Source: Verrucomicrobiia bacterium
GTDB lineage: Bacteria > Verrucomicrobiota > Verrucomicrobiia > Limisphaerales > DTLC01
Assembly (NCBI GenBank): GCA_025061935.1
Contig: JANWZY010000158.1
Coordinates: 1-5,488, forward strand
DNA length: 5,488 nt
Direction of reading: 5' to 3'
Part shown: positions 5,045 through 5,488 of the stretch, piece after piece
Numbering within the stretch: position 1 is the first letter of the stretch
How the letters are laid out: each line of letters opens with the position of its first letter
Position numbers and translations under genes: made by a program
The notes under the pieces: generated by a model
Databases searched by the model: none
What the model saw: only the letters and a program-made list of their open reading frames with translations
What the model was told of the DNA's origin: nothing

Positions 5045-5488
5045 ATGCGTTCCACGCGTACGCTTGTTAAATATGCTTTGGCCGCGACCGAACCGCGCGA
5101 GCATATCGTGGTTAAAGGTTGGGTCCGCACCCGTCGCGACTCGAAAGGGTTCTCATTCATTGAGCTGAATGACGGCTCGTGCCTTGCGAACATCCAAATC
5201 GTGGCTGATCCGTCCACCGCAGGATACGAGCACATCAACAAATTCACCACCGGCGCATCGGCGATCGTCGAAGGCAGCCTTGTCCCATCGCCTGGCAGAG
5301 AACAGAAGTGGGAGATCAAAGCGACGCGGATCGAGCTGGTCGGCCCGGCAGACGCGACCTATCCGCTCCAAAAGAAGGGCCATTCGCTCGAGTTCCTCCG
5401 CACAATTGCGCACCTGCGCCCGCGCTCGAATCTGTTCGGCGCAGTCTTCCGCACGCGCAGTCGGCTCGCATTCGCCGTGCACGAGTTT
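5045..5488 (+). CDS. asnS: Asparaginyl-tRNA synthetase, N-terminal part (cut by window edge)
   Basis: The frame from ATG 5045 is open to the last base and gives the first 148 residues. The enzyme charges tRNA-Asn with asparagine in an ATP-dependent reaction. Residues about 20-100 form the OB-fold anticodon-binding domain, with VVKGWVRTRRDSKGFSFIEL (22-41) and NDGSC (42-46). The stretch from P107 on, including KKGHSLEFLRTIAHLRPRSN (110-129), is diagnostic of AsnRS and leads into the class II catalytic core. It separates the protein from aspartyl-tRNA synthetase, which has a different HRYLDLR-type sequence there. The catalytic motifs 2 and 3 lie beyond the window. A full protein would be roughly 430-470 residues. 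The start is supported by the match to the family N-terminus; only a weak AGG lies upstream. Having AsnRS implies that the organism can make Asn-tRNA directly, though this does not exclude the transamidation route. Confidence 0.95.
   Translation, partial: MRSTRTLVKYALAATEPREHIVVKGWVRTRRDSKGFSFIELNDGSCLANIQIVADPSTAGYEHINKFTTGASAIVEGSLVPSPGREQKWEIKATRIELVGPADATYPLQKKGHSLEFLRTIAHLRPRSNLFGAVFRTRSRLAFAVHEF

Noticed and set aside
4762..5319. Minus-strand frame spanning the rho end and asnS start
   Set aside because: It is antisense to two clearly conserved coding regions and has no recognisable domain.

Overview
This is a GC-rich bacterial chromosomal window in which every supportable gene lies on the + strand. 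In order it holds the 3' end of an unidentified gene (2-121), an RdgB/HAM1-type XTP/dITP pyrophosphatase (195-863), one long reading frame encoding a three-part fusion (1003-3183), transcription termination factor Rho (3368-4909), and the 5' part of asparaginyl-tRNA synthetase (5045 to the window edge). There is no rRNA, tRNA, CRISPR array, transposase or phage gene. Apart from the fusion this is ordinary housekeeping DNA.

The centre of the window is the 726-residue fusion of a low-molecular-weight phosphatase (residues 1 to about 152), ribose-5-phosphate isomerase B (about 167-312) and serine hydroxymethyltransferase (317-726). Homologues of these are separate but neighbouring genes in Bacillus subtilis (the ywlE-rpiB-ywlG-glyA region), so the fusion looks like a conserved gene neighbourhood collapsed into one polypeptide. 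All three domains appear full length with their catalytic motifs intact. RpiB has no ATG or GTG of its own near its N-terminus, which argues for true co-translation. GlyA does have an in-frame ATG at 1951, so a separately initiated GlyA cannot be excluded.

The functions fit loosely around nucleotide and one-carbon metabolism. RpiB sets the ribose-5-phosphate supply, GlyA makes glycine and 5,10-methylene-tetrahydrofolate for purines and thymidylate, and RdgB removes deaminated purine nucleotides. Rho and AsnS belong to transcription and translation. The genes are separated by 73 to 184 bases of noncoding DNA, so this is not a tightly packed operon, and each gene may have its own leader.

The intergenic stretches have some structure. 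A degenerate GC-rich element recurs upstream of the fusion (929-950), rho (3238-3262) and asnS (4979-5000). Three AGCCG-containing imperfect repeats lie at 903-966. Possible hairpins follow the fusion and rho and precede asnS. None of the four start codons has a convincing Shine-Dalgarno sequence. Together with the long low-complexity N-terminus on Rho, this loosely suggests a lineage outside Proteobacteria and Firmicutes, for example the Planctomycetes-Verrucomicrobia-Chlamydiae group or an uncultured phylum. That assignment is a guess from style, not a demonstrated placement.
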